Source of the DNA: Pandoraea pneumonica | Lineage (GTDB): Bacteria; Pseudomonadota; Gammaproteobacteria; Burkholderiales; Burkholderiaceae | Length of the DNA: 64,000 nt | Direction: 5' to 3' | Assembly (NCBI RefSeq): GCF_902459645.1 | Contig: NZ_CABPSK010000002.1 | Location: 1,240,001 to 1,304,000 of the forward strand | In this document: piece after piece, positions 55,205 through 64,000 of the stretch | Numbering within the stretch: the first letter of the stretch is position 1 | Layout: the number at the start of each line of letters is the position of its first letter | Position numbers and translations under genes: made by a program | The notes under the pieces: generated by a model | The model's input: the letters and a program-made list of their open reading frames with translations, nothing else | Told to the model about the DNA's origin: nothing | Databases searched by the model: none

Positions 55205-57040
55205 ATGACGTCTGAGCAAACCAAGCCCCTGCACCCGACCCTGATGGCCGTCACCGCGCGCATTGCCGCGCGTAGCCGCGATTCGCGCTCGGCCTACCTT
55301 GCGCGTATCGAGGCCAGCCGAGGCAGCTTCCCGCAACGCGGCGCGCTCTCGTGCGCCAACCTTGCCCACGGCTTTGCCGCCATGCCCGCCAACGACAAGC
55401 TGATGCTGCGCGAGCAGCGTCGCCCGAACGTGGGCATCGTCACGGCGTACAACGACATGCTCTCGGCGCACCAGCCGTACGAGCAATACCCGGCCCGCCT
55501 GCGCGACGCCGCCCGCAAGTTGGGCGCGACGGCGCAAGTCGCCGGTGGCGTGCCCGCCATGTGCGATGGCGTGACGCAGGGCAACGCCGGTATGGAGTTG
55601 TCGCTGTTCTCGCGCGAAATCATCGCGATGAGCACCGCCGTGGCGCTCTCGCACAACATGTTCGATGCAGCGCTCATGCTCGGTGTGTGCGACAAGATCG
55701 TGCCGGGTCTAGTGATCGGTGCGCTGCAATTCGGTCATCTGCCGACGATCTTTGTGCCCGCCGGTCCGATGGCGAGCGGCCTGTCGAACGACGAGAAGGC
55801 CCGTATCCGCCAGTTGTACGCCACCGGCAAAGTCGGTCGCGACGCGCTGCTCGAAGCCGAGTCGCAGGCGTATCACGGCGCGGGCACTTGCACGTTCTAC
55901 GGCACGGCCAACAGCAATCAGTTGCTCATGGAAGTGATGGGACTGCATTTGCCCGGCGCCGCTTTCGTACACCCGCATATGCCGCTTCGCGACGCGCTCA
56001 CCGAAGCGGCCCTCGCGCGCGTGCTGGCCATCGGTGCCGATACCGCTGAGTACACGCCCATCGGCCACGTGGTCGACGAGCGCGCGGTCGTCAACGGCAT
56101 CGTCGGGTTGCTCGCCACGGGCGGCTCGACCAATCACACGCTGCACTTGGTGGCGATGGCGCGCGCGGCAGGCGTGGTGATCGACTGGGACGATTTCGAT
56201 GCGCTTTCGGCCGTCGTGCCGCTGCTCGCGCGCGTGTATCCGAACGGCAAGGCCGACGTGAATCATTTCCACGCGGCGGGCGGCATGGGCTTCCTGATCG
56301 GCGAATTGCTCGACGCGGGGCTGCTGCACGAAGACGTACAAACCGTGGCCGGTCCGGGCTTGTCGCGCTATCGCCAAGAGCCGTGGCTCTCGGAGCAGGG
56401 GCTGGCATGGCGCGACGGTAGCGCCTACAGTGGTGATCGTGACGTATTGCGCGGCCATGCCGAGCCGTTCGCCCCCGATGGCGGACTGCGCCTCATGCAT
56501 GGCAATCTGGGTCGCGGTGTCATCAAGGTGTCGGCGGTCAAGCCGGAACATCGGCGTGTGGCCGCGACGGCTCGCGTATTTACTTCGCAGGAAGCGGTCA
56601 AGGCCGCGTTTGACGCTGGCGAGTTGCATCGCGACGTGGTGGTGGTGCTGCGCGGTCAGGGCCCGCGCGCGAACGGCATGCCCGAGTTGCATCGCTTGAC
56701 GCCGCTGCTGGGCGCGTTGCAGGACGAAGGCTTTGCCGTGGCGCTGGTGACCGACGGCCGCATGTCGGGCGCGTCAGGCAAGGTACCGGCGGTGATTCAC
56801 GTCTCGCCGGAGGCTGCCGGCGGCGGTCCGCTCGCCCGCGTGTGCGACGGCGATCTGATCGTGCTCGACGCCGCGTCTGGCATGTTGCACGCCGAAGTGA
56901 GCCCCGATGTGTGGGCCGCGCGCGAGATTGCGCCGGTGCCAGCGTCGGGCGACGACACCGGCCGCCTGCTGTTCGGCCACATGCGCGCCGCTGTCGGCGC
57001 TGCGGAAGCGGGCGCTTCCGTGTTCTTCGGATCTGTTTGA
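55205..57040 (+). CDS. edd: Phosphogluconate dehydratase
   Basis: A 611-residue IlvD/Edd-family [4Fe-4S] dehydratase that turns 6-phosphogluconate into 2-keto-3-deoxy-6-phosphogluconate. [40 protein letters not shown] and [20 protein letters not shown] carry the cluster cysteines; [20 protein letters not shown] is the C-terminal signature. The ATG at 55205 ([11 protein letters not shown]) is preferred. It is the first gene of edd-eda-gntP-gntK. Confidence 0.95.
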   Translation: MTSEQTKPLHPTLMAVTARIAARSRDSRSAYLARIEASRGSFPQRGALSCANLAHGFAAMPANDKLMLREQRRPNVGIVTAYNDMLSAHQPYEQYPARLRDAARKLGATAQVAGGVPAMCDGVTQGNAGMELSLFSREIIAMSTAVALSHNMFDAALMLGVCDKIVPGLVIGALQFGHLPTIFVPAGPMASGLSNDEKARIRQLYATGKVGRDALLEAESQAYHGAGTCTFYGTANSNQLLMEVMGLHLPGAAFVHPHMPLRDALTEAALARVLAIGADTAEYTPIGHVVDERAVVNGIVGLLATGGSTNHTLHLVAMARAAGVVIDWDDFDALSAVVPLLARVYPNGKADVNHFHAAGGMGFLIGELLDAGLLHEDVQTVAGPGLSRYRQEPWLSEQGLAWRDGSAYSGDRDVLRGHAEPFAPDGGLRLMHGNLGRGVIKVSAVKPEHRRVAATARVFTSQEAVKAAFDAGELHRDVVVVLRGQGPRANGMPELHRLTPLLGALQDEGFAVALVTDGRMSGASGKVPAVIHVSPEAAGGGPLARVCDGDLIVLDAASGMLHAEVSPDVWAAREIAPVPASGDDTGRLLFGHMRAAVGAAEAGASVFFGSV

Positions 57041-57094
57041 GCGCAATGGCTCGAGCGGTGCGCTGGCCGCACCGCTGACTTCAAGGAAAACGCA

Positions 57095-57721
57095 ATGGAT
57101 ATCAATGACATCGTTCGTGCCGGTCCCGTAGTGCCGGTGCTCCAGTTCGACGACGTAGCGCAGGGCGAAAACGTCGCTCGCGCGTTGCTCGCGGGTGGCG
57201 TGCGAGTCCTCGAAATCACGCTGCGCACGCCGGCTGCGATGGACGTCATCAAGCACGTGGCCAGCCTGTCGGACGAACTGATCGTTGGCGTGGGCACGCT
57301 CACGCGCCCCGAAGAGATGGCGCAGGCCGTGGCCGCCGGTGCGCGCTTCGGCGTGTCGCCGGGCTACACCCCCGCATTGGGCGCCGCGGCCAAAGCGGCC
57401 GGTCTGCCGTTGCTGCCGGGCGTGGTCACGCCCTCGGACATTCTCGCGGCGCTGGCCGATGGCTACGAAACCGTGAAGTTCTTCCCGGCCGAGCCCTCGG
57501 GTGGCGTGCCGATGCTCAAGGCGCTGTACGGCCCGTTCCGCCATGTGCGCTTCTGCCCGACGGGCGGCATCAGCGCCGAGTCGGCACCGTCGTATCTGGC
57601 GCAACCGAATGTGGTGTGCGTGGGCGGTTCGTGGCTCACGCCCAAGGCGCTGGTCGACGCGAAGGACTGGGACGGCATCACGCGTCTGGCCCGTGCGGCG
57701 AGCGCGCTGCCGCGTGGTTGA
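57095..57721 (+). CDS. eda: KDPG aldolase (KHG/KDPG aldolase)
   Basis: A 208-residue class I aldolase that splits KDPG into pyruvate and glyceraldehyde-3-phosphate. The catalytic Glu lies in VLEITLRTPAA and the Schiff-base Lys in YETVKFFPAEPSGG; GVSPGYTPAL is also diagnostic. AAGGAAAAC precedes the ATG. It is 54 bp downstream of edd. Confidence 0.95.
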   Translation: MDINDIVRAGPVVPVLQFDDVAQGENVARALLAGGVRVLEITLRTPAAMDVIKHVASLSDELIVGVGTLTRPEEMAQAVAAGARFGVSPGYTPALGAAAKAAGLPLLPGVVTPSDILAALADGYETVKFFPAEPSGGVPMLKALYGPFRHVRFCPTGGISAESAPSYLAQPNVVCVGGSWLTPKALVDAKDWDGITRLARAASALPRG

Positions 57722-57755
57722 TTGAAGCAGGTTGATTGAAGCGTGGTTGACTGAA
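57716..57755. repeat. Tandem repeat over the eda stop
   Basis: GGTTGATTGAAGC occurs at 57716-57728 and 57730-57742, and a partial copy GGTTGACTGAA at 57745-57755. The first copy contains the eda stop codon. Confidence 0.75.
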
Positions 57756-57826
57756 TAACAGGATTCCAACAATCGGGGCGTTAGCCCCACGGGCAGCCGC
57801 CCATCTAGCCAATCGAGGAGACCCCC

Positions 57827-59182
57827 ATGGCTGCGGTGCAAGGTAACTTGCTGCTGGTGTACGCGCTTGTCGCGGTAATTGCGCTGATCGTACTGATCGC
57901 GAAATTCAAACTGAACCCGTTCATTACCCTGATCGTCGTCTCGCTCGTGCTTGGGCTGGCGGTGGGTATGCCCATGGGCGGCATCGTCAAGGCGTTCGAG
58001 ACCGGCGTGGGCAACACGCTCGGCCACATTGCGCTGGTGGTGGGCTTAGGGACGATGCTCGGCAAGATGATGGCCGAGTCGGGCGGGGCCGAGCGCATTG
58101 CGCGCACGCTCATCGGCTTCTTCGGTGAGAAGAACGTGCACTGGGCGATGGTCGTGATCGCGTTCATCGTCGGCCTGCCGGTGTTCTTCGAAGTCGGCTT
58201 CGTGCTGCTGATTCCGATCGCGTTCAACGTGGCCAAGCGCACCGGTACGTCGATGGTGCTCGTGGGCATTCCGATGGTTGCGGGCTTGTCGGTCGTGCAC
58301 GGTCTGATTCCGCCGCACCCGGCAGCGTTGCTCGCGGTGACCGCTTACAACGCGGACATCGGCCACACCATCATGTACGCGCTGATCGTCGGCATTCCGA
58401 CGGCGGCCATCGCGGGCCCGCTTTTCGCCAAGCTGATGGCGCGTCACGTTGTGCCGAATCCGGATAACCCGCTGCTGGCGCAGTTCGTCGACGAAGACCG
58501 TCCGATGAGCGAGCTGCCGGGCTTCGGTATCACCCTGTTCACGATTCTGTTGCCGGTCATTCTGATGCTGATCGGTAGCTGGGCCGACCTGTTCTTCGCC
58601 CCGAAGACGTTCGCGAACGACTTCCTGCGCCTGATCGGCAATTCGGTCATGGCGCTGCTCATCGCGACGCTGGTGAGCTTCTTCACGTTCGGCAAGCAGC
58701 GCGGCTTTAACCGCGACCAGATTCTGAAGTTCACCAACGAGTGTCTGGCCCCGATTGCCACGATTACCCTCGTGGTGGGCGCAGGCGGCGGCTTCGGGCG
58801 TATTCTCATGGACGGCGGCGTGTCGAAGGCGATTGTCGATGTCGCCACGCACGCCAGCCTCTCGCCGCTGTTGCTCGGCTGGCTGGTGGCGGCGCTCATT
58901 CGGGTGGCGACGGGCTCGGCGACGGTAGCGATGACCACGGCTTGCGGTATCGTGGCACCGATTGCTGCCGCAGCCGGGGCGACGGTCAAGCCGGAGTTGA
59001 TGGTGTTGGCCACGGGCGCGGGTTCGCTGATCCTGTCGCACGTGAACGACGGCGGCTTCTGGCTGGTTAAGGAATACTTCAACATGACCGTGCCGCAGAC
59101 GTTCAAGACCTGGACGGTTTGCGAGACGATCATTTCGGTGGTGGCGCTGCTGCTCACGCTCGGCTTGGCCAGCGTGCTGTGA
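57827..59182 (+). CDS. Gluconate permease, GntP family
   Basis: A 451-residue inner-membrane permease with about twelve hydrophobic segments. PVFFEVGFVLLIPIAFNVAK and HGLIPPHPAALLAVTAYNAD are GntP signatures; RVATGSATVAMTTACGIVAP lies in the later half. It imports gluconate with protons, which fits the adjacent gluconokinase, edd and eda. A CGAGGAGAC Shine-Dalgarno precedes the ATG. Confidence 0.94.
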   Translation: MAAVQGNLLLVYALVAVIALIVLIAKFKLNPFITLIVVSLVLGLAVGMPMGGIVKAFETGVGNTLGHIALVVGLGTMLGKMMAESGGAERIARTLIGFFGEKNVHWAMVVIAFIVGLPVFFEVGFVLLIPIAFNVAKRTGTSMVLVGIPMVAGLSVVHGLIPPHPAALLAVTAYNADIGHTIMYALIVGIPTAAIAGPLFAKLMARHVVPNPDNPLLAQFVDEDRPMSELPGFGITLFTILLPVILMLIGSWADLFFAPKTFANDFLRLIGNSVMALLIATLVSFFTFGKQRGFNRDQILKFTNECLAPIATITLVVGAGGGFGRILMDGGVSKAIVDVATHASLSPLLLGWLVAALIRVATGSATVAMTTACGIVAPIAAAAGATVKPELMVLATGAGSLILSHVNDGGFWLVKEYFNMTVPQTFKTWTVCETIISVVALLLTLGLASVL

Positions 59183-59252
59183 GGTAACGATGCAGGGCAC
59201 GCAACACCCGCAACACGCTGACGCGAGTCAGCCGGTCACAAGGAGACGAGCC

Positions 59253-59795
59253 ATGATCGTCGTGGTAATGGGCGTATCGGGCAGCGGCAAGAGCACGGTC
59301 GGGCAGATGTTGGCCGACCGTCTGGGCTGCGGGTTTTCCGACGCAGATTCGTTTCACAGCGCGGCGAACATCGAGAAGATGCGCCGTGGCGAAGCGCTTA
59401 ACGACAGCGACCGCGCGCCGTGGCTCGCCGCTATTCGCGAGGCGATCGTCGCGCGCCGTGTGGCGGGGCGTCATCATGTGTTCGCGTGTTCGGCGTTGCG
59501 TTCGCGCTATCGCGACGTGCTGGGCGAGCACGACGGCGATGTCGTGTTCGTCTACTTGAAGGGCGCGCCCGAGGTGATCGGTGAGCGTTTGGCGTCGCGC
59601 GCGGGGCATTTTTTCGATCCGGCACTGCTGCAAAGCCAGTTCGATACGCTCGAAGAACCGCGCGACGCGCTCATCATCGACATCCGCGAGACGCCCGAGG
59701 CGATTGTCGACACGCTGCTGCACAAACTCGCCGCCTGCCCGGGCGGTGCGCTGCTCACGCCAATCTCGCCGGCCGGTCCGGCACGCGTACAATAG
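59253..59795 (+). CDS. gntK: Gluconokinase
   Basis: A 180-residue P-loop gluconokinase that converts gluconate to 6-phosphogluconate. Walker A is GVSGSGKSTVGQ; SDADSFHSAANIEKMRRGEA and LNDSDRAPWL, then FACSALRSRYRD and FVYLKG, are the GntK markers. The ATG at 59253 follows AAGGAGA. It is the last gene of the gluconate cluster. Its stop overlaps a TACAAT box (59788-59793), a possible weak -10 for the next gene. Confidence 0.93.
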   Translation: MIVVVMGVSGSGKSTVGQMLADRLGCGFSDADSFHSAANIEKMRRGEALNDSDRAPWLAAIREAIVARRVAGRHHVFACSALRSRYRDVLGEHDGDVVFVYLKGAPEVIGERLASRAGHFFDPALLQSQFDTLEEPRDALIIDIRETPEAIVDTLLHKLAACPGGALLTPISPAGPARVQ

Positions 59796-59844
59796 CGCTT
59801 TATTCCCTCAGCCGGCGCCCCGTGCGCCGGCCGTACGCATCGCT

Positions 59845-61155
59845 ATGGCTTCCTTCGAATTTTTCGCGCCCTGTCCTCGTGGACTGGAAGAGGCGCTTGC
59901 CGCCGAACTGGCTGAACTCGGGCGTCTCGCGCCTTTGTCCGTCGGCAAACAGGTGCCTGGCGGCGTGCACTTTGCCGGCCCGTGGGCGGCCGGCATGGCA
60001 GCCAACCTGCATTCGCGTATCGCGAGCCGTGTGTTGCTGCGCATCGCGCAACAAGGCTATCGCACCGAACAGGACATCTACGCCTTCGCGCTCTCGCAGC
60101 GCTGGGAAGACTGGTTCGGTTATCAGCAAACCCTGCGCGTCGACGTCACGGGCATCAAAGCCCCCGTGCGCAGTCTCGAATTCGTCACGCTGCGCATCAA
60201 GGATGCCGTGTGCGACCGTCTGCGCGAGAAGACCGGCTCTCGTCCGAACATCGACACGTCCGAACCGGATGTGCGCGTGTTCGCGTTCCTGACGGCGACC
60301 GACGCGACGCTTTATCTCGATACTTCCGGTGAAGCGCTGTTCAAGCGCGGCTGGCGTCTGGACAAGGGCGCAGCACCGTTGCGCGAGAACCTTGCCGCAG
60401 GCATTTTGCGTCTGGCCGGTTGGCGCACGGATACGGCAGCCGACATGGTGCTGTACGACCCGATGTGCGGCAGCGGCACGTTCCTCGCCGAAGCGGCACA
60501 GATTGCACTGGGCGTGCCCGCCGGTGTGGCGCGTCGTTTCGGTTTCGAGAAGCTCAAGGGATACGACATCAACGCTTGGCAATCGCTCAAGGTGCAGGCG
60601 CAGGACGCGCAACGCGATGCCCGCGTGCGTGGCGTGCCGCCGACGATTTTCGGCAGCGACATTTCGGGCGACATGCTGGTGAAAGCGCGCGCCAATCTGG
60701 AGCGCGCCGGTGTGGGGGACGTGGGCCTGAAACAGGTGGATGCACGCGACATGGCGCCGCCGGTCGATCGTCCGGGCATCATCGTGGCAAACCCGCCGTA
60801 CGGCGAGCGTATCGAGGTGCGTGGCCGCCGTTCGCCGCGCGATGCGGGCGACGATGGCGATTTCGAGTCGTCAGGCGGACGCGGCCAGTTCCAGCGCGTG
60901 CAGCCGGACGGCGTCGATGCGCAGTTCTTCAAGGCCTTCGGCGACGTGCTCAAGCAACGCTTCACGGGCTGGAGCGCTTACCTGCTGACGGCCGACATGA
61001 GCTTGCCCGGGCAAATGCGCCTGCGCGAATCGCGCCGCACGCCGCTATTCAATGGCGCGCTCGAATGCCGTCTGTTCCGCTTCGATCTGATTGCAGGCTC
61101 GGTGCGCAAGCGTCCTCAAGAAGGCGAGGGCGAAGGCAGCAAGCCGCAAGCGTGA
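59845..61155 (+). CDS. rlmL: 23S rRNA (guanine-N2)-methyltransferase RlmL-like
   Basis: A 436-residue protein with an N-terminal ferredoxin-like/THUMP RNA-binding region (about 1-165) and a SAM methyltransferase domain: YDPMCGSGTFLAEAAQIALG (motif I) and IVANPPYGERIEV (the NPPY motif for guanine N2). It corresponds to the N-terminal half of E. coli RlmKL, without the RlmK half. A Gly/Arg/Asp-rich insertion lies just after NPPYGERIEVRG. It starts 49 bp after gntK and ends at a strong terminator. Confidence 0.9.
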   Translation: MASFEFFAPCPRGLEEALAAELAELGRLAPLSVGKQVPGGVHFAGPWAAGMAANLHSRIASRVLLRIAQQGYRTEQDIYAFALSQRWEDWFGYQQTLRVDVTGIKAPVRSLEFVTLRIKDAVCDRLREKTGSRPNIDTSEPDVRVFAFLTATDATLYLDTSGEALFKRGWRLDKGAAPLRENLAAGILRLAGWRTDTAADMVLYDPMCGSGTFLAEAAQIALGVPAGVARRFGFEKLKGYDINAWQSLKVQAQDAQRDARVRGVPPTIFGSDISGDMLVKARANLERAGVGDVGLKQVDARDMAPPVDRPGIIVANPPYGERIEVRGRRSPRDAGDDGDFESSGGRGQFQRVQPDGVDAQFFKAFGDVLKQRFTGWSAYLLTADMSLPGQMRLRESRRTPLFNGALECRLFRFDLIAGSVRKRPQEGEGEGSKPQA

Positions 61156-61195
61156 CCCGAGTTCGGGGCAGCGTGCGGATAGACGCGACGCCATG

Positions 61196-61225
61196 AAAAA
61201 AGACCGGCCATTGGCCGGTCTTTTT
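61196..61225. terminator. Bidirectional Rho-independent terminator
   Basis: AAAAAGACCGGCCA and its complement TGGCCGGTCTTTTT form a near-continuous palindrome between convergent rlmL and mtnN. Confidence 0.93.
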
Positions 61226-61237
61226 CGTTATGCGGTG

Positions 61238-62005
61238 TTAGCTTCGGCGCTGCAAGAATCGTGTGAGGATGCCGTGCGAATACACGCTCGCGACATCGCG
61301 CAGGAAACGCGGGAAATCGACATGTGCCGCGTCATCCGCCGAATCGGAGAGTGTGCGCATGACCGCGAACGGCACGCCGTATTCGTGGCAGATTTGTGCC
61401 ACGGCGGCGCCTTCCATTTCGACGGCAAGCGTTTGCGGCAACGCTTCACGCAGTCGGGCCACTTCGCGGGCGCTGCTGATGAACTGATCGCCACTCGCGA
61501 TTTGTCCGATGTGCACGCGCGGCGAGGTCATCCTGAGTTCGCTTCGAACCTCTGGTGCTACGTGGTTCGGCATCGCTTCTGAAAGCCAATCGCGGGCGGC
61601 CTGTGCGAGCGCCTCGCGCAATGACGGATCGGTGTCGAACGTTGCGCGCCCGAGCAGTGGGACTTCAAAGCGGGGAAAGAGCGGACTGGCGTCGAGATCG
61701 TGTTGCACGAGCGTGTCGGCGATGACCATGTCGCCGACAGCGAGGCCATGAGCGAGTCCGCCCGCCAAGCCGGTGAAGACGATTTCGCTGACGCCGAAAC
61801 GGTGGATGAGCGCCGTTGTCGTGGCGGCTGCGGCGACCTTGCCGATGCGCGCGAGCACGATCACGCAGTCTTGTCCGTGGAGCGTGCCCACGTGATAGTC
61901 GCGCATGCCGATGTGTTCGACACGGGCACCCGGGGCCATCTCGGCCAGCAGGTCGGCAATTTCTTCGTGCAGAGCGGCAACAATGCCGAGCGGGCCGGAC
62001 GTCAT
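61238..62005 (-). CDS. mtnN: 5'-methylthioadenosine/S-adenosylhomocysteine nucleosidase
   Basis: A 255-residue purine-nucleosidase-fold protein. It starts MTSGPLGIVAALHEEI; VFTGLAGGLAHGLAVGDMVI, SGDQFISSA and the catalytic VEMEGAAVAQ / RTLSDSADD segments match MTA/SAH nucleosidases. It frees adenine from MTA and SAH in methyl-cycle recycling. The ATG at 62005 is preferred to a start at 62053. Confidence 0.9.
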   Translation of the reverse strand: MTSGPLGIVAALHEEIADLLAEMAPGARVEHIGMRDYHVGTLHGQDCVIVLARIGKVAAAATTTALIHRFGVSEIVFTGLAGGLAHGLAVGDMVIADTLVQHDLDASPLFPRFEVPLLGRATFDTDPSLREALAQAARDWLSEAMPNHVAPEVRSELRMTSPRVHIGQIASGDQFISSAREVARLREALPQTLAVEMEGAAVAQICHEYGVPFAVMRTLSDSADDAAHVDFPRFLRDVASVYSHGILTRFLQRRS

Positions 62006-62095
62006 AGCGCGATTCCGTAGAGCAGTAGAGCAGGGACAGGAACGAGCGCGCATTGTAGCGCGGGGCGACTCTCGCCGCCCCGCGTGTCATGCATC

Positions 62096-62114
62096 GTGCG
62101 CCGTTGCGGCGCAC
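62096..62114. repeat. Hairpin after pntB
   Basis: GTGCGCCG-TTG-CGGCGCAC (8-bp arms) lies just after the pntB stop on the minus strand. There is no T run, so it is either a Rho-dependent end or an mRNA-stabilising hairpin. Confidence 0.4.
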
Positions 62115-62128
62115 GTGTCGGTATTGCT

Positions 62129-63571
62129 TTAGTCGACTGCTTTGACCATCTCTTCGACGACCTTCTTCGCGTCGCCGAACACCATCATCGTCTTGTCGAG
62201 ATAGAACAACTCGTTGTCCAGGCCGGCGTAACCGGCGGCCATCGAGCGCTTGTTCACGATGATCGTCTTGGCCTTATAGGCTTCGAGAATCGGCATGCCT
62301 GCGATCGGTGACTGCGGATCGTTCTTTGCGGCCGGGTTGACCACGTCGTTCGCGCCCAGCACCAGCACCACGTCGGTCTGACCGAATTCGCCGTTGATCT
62401 CGTCCATTTCCAGCACTTGATCGTAGGGGACTTCGGCTTCCGCGAGCAACACGTTCATGTGCCCCGGCATACGGCCTGCGACCGGGTGAATGGCGTAGCG
62501 CACTTGCACACCTTTCTCGGAGAGCTTGTCGGTCAGTTCCTTGAGCGCGTGCTGGGCGCGGGCGACGGCCAGACCGTAGCCCGGCACGATCACCAGCGAT
62601 TCTGCGTTGCTCATGAGGAACGCTGCGTCGTCAGGCGAGCCCGACTTCACCGGGCGTTGCTGTTGTTCGCCACCCGCTGCCGCTGCCCCCGGTTGTGCAC
62701 CGAAGCCGCCCAGAATCACGTTGAAGAACGAGCGATTCATCGCCTTGCACATGATGTACGACAGAATCGCACCCGACGAACCCACCAGCGAACCGGCGAT
62801 GATGAGCATCGGGTTGTTCAGCGAGAAGCCGATGCCTGCCGCTGCCCAGCCTGAATACGAGTTCAGCATCGACACCACCACCGGCATGTCGGCACCGCCA
62901 ATCGGGATGATGATCAGCACGCCCAGCACGAAGGCGATAGCGGCCATCAGAATGAACGGCAGCCAGCTTTGCGACAGGAAGAAGATCACGCCGAAGCCAA
63001 GCATGGCGATGGCGAGCAGCAGGTTGATCGTGTGCTGGCCCGTGAACTGCACCGGTGCGCCCTGGAACAGGCGGAACTTGTACTTGCCCGAGAGCTTGCC
63101 GAATGCGATGACCGACCCCGAGAACGTAATCGCGCCGACGAACGTACCGATGAACAACTCGATACGGTTGCCCGGCGGCAGCAGCGTCTCACCCGCTGGC
63201 ACGATACCGAAGGCAGCCGGTTCAGCGACCGCTGCGACAGCGATACACACGGCGGCTAGACCGATCAGCGAGTGCATTGCTGCGACCAGTTCCGGCATCT
63301 TCGTCATCTCGACCTTACGAGCGACGAAAGCACCGATACCGCCACCGACGACCAACCCCGCGAGAATCAAGGCAAGACCCGAGTAATTACCGCCCGAGAG
63401 ACGGCGCAATTCGTAAATCAGCGCAATGGTGGTGACGGCGGCGATGGCCATACCGATCATGCCGAACGCGTTGCCGCGTCGCGCCATCTTCGGATTCGAC
63501 AGGCCTTTGAGTGCCTGAATGAAACAGACCGACGCGACCAGATACAGCAGCGTGACGAGATTCATGCTCAT
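62129..63571 (-). CDS. pntB: NAD(P) transhydrogenase subunit beta
   Basis: A 480-residue protein. About nine transmembrane helices fill the first 275 residues ([20 protein letters not shown] at the start), followed by the NADP(H)-binding domain [43 protein letters not shown] and [14 protein letters not shown]. With the alpha subunits it moves hydride from NADH to NADP+ using the proton gradient. It overlaps the preceding small subunit gene by 4 bases. Confidence 0.95.
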   Translation of the reverse strand: MSMNLVTLLYLVASVCFIQALKGLSNPKMARRGNAFGMIGMAIAAVTTIALIYELRRLSGGNYSGLALILAGLVVGGGIGAFVARKVEMTKMPELVAAMHSLIGLAAVCIAVAAVAEPAAFGIVPAGETLLPPGNRIELFIGTFVGAITFSGSVIAFGKLSGKYKFRLFQGAPVQFTGQHTINLLLAIAMLGFGVIFFLSQSWLPFILMAAIAFVLGVLIIIPIGGADMPVVVSMLNSYSGWAAAGIGFSLNNPMLIIAGSLVGSSGAILSYIMCKAMNRSFFNVILGGFGAQPGAAAAGGEQQQRPVKSGSPDDAAFLMSNAESLVIVPGYGLAVARAQHALKELTDKLSEKGVQVRYAIHPVAGRMPGHMNVLLAEAEVPYDQVLEMDEINGEFGQTDVVLVLGANDVVNPAAKNDPQSPIAGMPILEAYKAKTIIVNKRSMAAGYAGLDNELFYLDKTMMVFGDAKKVVEEMVKAVD

Positions 63572-63888
63572 TGCTTGCTCTCCTCAGCCTTTACCGGCTT
63601 GTCTTTCTTCTTGAACATCTCGAGCATGCGTTGCGTAACGAGGAAGCCCCCGAACACATTCACGGCGGCCAGTGCCACAGCAATAACGCCCATCGTCTTG
63701 CCCAGACCGCCTTCGGTCAGCCCAGCCGCGAGCATCGCGCCCACGATGACGATGGCCGAAATGGCGTTGGTCACCGCCATGAGCGGCGTGTGCAGCGCCG
63801 GTGTGACGTTCCATACCACGTGATAGCCGACGTACACCGCCAGCACAAAGATGATCAGATTGATCACCGTGTGATTGATCATTTCCAT
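63568..63888 (-). CDS. pntAB: NAD(P) transhydrogenase subunit alpha, part 2 (membrane)
   Basis: A 106-residue protein with three transmembrane segments ([36 protein letters not shown]-like and [18 protein letters not shown]). It is the split membrane part of the alpha subunit, as found in three-subunit transhydrogenases. A GGGGGA Shine-Dalgarno precedes the ATG, and its stop overlaps pntB. Confidence 0.93.
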   Translation of the reverse strand: MEMINHTVINLIIFVLAVYVGYHVVWNVTPALHTPLMAVTNAISAIVIVGAMLAAGLTEGGLGKTMGVIAVALAAVNVFGGFLVTQRMLEMFKKKDKPVKAEESKQ

Positions 63889-63904
63889 TCTTATGTCCCC
63901 CTTC

Positions 63905-64000
63905 TTATGCGGCGCGTAATACCTGACCGTCGCGGCACATCAGGCACGCGGCGACGATGTCGTCGTTGGTATCGATGACGAGCTTGTTTTCCTTGTCGAT
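63905..64000 (-). CDS. pntAA: NAD(P) transhydrogenase subunit alpha, part 1 (C-terminal end only)
   Basis: Only the last 31 codons are in the window; the start is beyond position 64000. The visible end reads [20 protein letters not shown], then [11 protein letters not shown] and a TAA stop at 63907-63905, which fits the end of the NAD-binding domain I polypeptide. It lies 16 bp upstream of the pntAB start in a pntAA-pntAB-pntB operon. Confidence 0.85.
   Translation of the reverse strand: MDKENKLVIDTNDDIVAACLMCRDGQVLRAA

Overview
The window is GC-rich and densely coding, and reads as a chromosomal (not accessory) segment of a betaproteobacterium of the Burkholderiaceae; Pandoraea is my best guess. 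The reasons are the gene families and their order (ubiE-ubiJ-ubiB, aspS-nudB-clsB, rplM-rpsI-argC-erpA-anmK-M23 peptidase-tyrS-dtd, and an ruvC/ruvB locus), the A-type RNase P RNA, and strong third-position G/C codon use. I see no insertion sequence, prophage, CRISPR array, tRNA or rRNA gene.

Layout. 1-289: start of a molybdo-hydroxylase [2Fe-2S] subunit. 0.8-7.0 kb: a very large DUF3683/FAD/Fe-S/CCG oxidoreductase, a CPA1 Na+/H+ antiporter and a HIT protein. 7.1-12.6 kb: ubiquinone genes (DUF971 protein, ubiE, a Tim44-like membrane protein, ubiJ, ubiB, a TPMT-like methyltransferase). 12.6-14.3 kb: a sodium:solute symporter behind a long leader with a possible Cys-rich upstream ORF. 14.5-19.7 kb: FmdB zinc ribbon, DUF502, aspS, two Nudix hydrolases, clsB. 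19.9-27.0 kb: a TetR regulator and a FadE-FadN-FadA-crotonase beta-oxidation block. 27.0-30.6 kb: YciA thioesterase, an ATM1-type exporter and a HypT-like LysR regulator. 30.7-35.4 kb: glutamate dehydrogenase and the gltIJKL glutamate/aspartate ABC importer, each preceded by a marked inverted repeat. 35.5-38.4 kb: a class II glutamine amidotransferase, pyrC, DUF3025. 38.48-38.89 kb: rnpB. 39.0-48.7 kb: OsmC protein, a predicted small RNA, rplM-rpsI, argC, erpA, anmK, M23 peptidase, tyrS, dtd, a YbhB-like protein, a histidine phosphatase. 48.8-53.0 kb: MpaB-like oxygenase, ruvB and ruvC without ruvA, HemJ, a chromene-carboxylate-isomerase-like protein. 53.0-59.8 kb: an Entner-Doudoroff/gluconate cluster (2-hydroxyacid dehydrogenase, HexR-like regulator, edd, eda, GntP permease, gluconokinase). 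59.8-64.0 kb: rlmL, mtnN and the pnt transhydrogenase genes.

How the genes work together. UbiE, UbiJ and UbiB serve aerobic quinone biosynthesis. The FadE/FadN/FadA block carries a full beta-oxidation turn and probably answers to the adjacent TetR repressor. GltIJKL brings in glutamate, which GdhA can deaminate. Gluconate enters through GntP, is phosphorylated by GntK, and is cleaved by Edd/Eda under a HexR-like regulator whose candidate operators lie in the divergent promoter.

The most interesting non-coding signal is a predicted ~100-nt small RNA just upstream of rplM (about 39769-39867). It has its own sigma70-type promoter, three stem-loops and a strong terminator, and its middle hairpin shows a 10-nt loop containing the 16S rRNA 3'-end (anti-Shine-Dalgarno) sequence. 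Other items worth checking are the CCPEGC leader ORF before the symporter, the inverted repeats upstream of gdhA and gltI, the missing ruvA, and 9-bp-period degenerate tandem repeats in several intergenic gaps.
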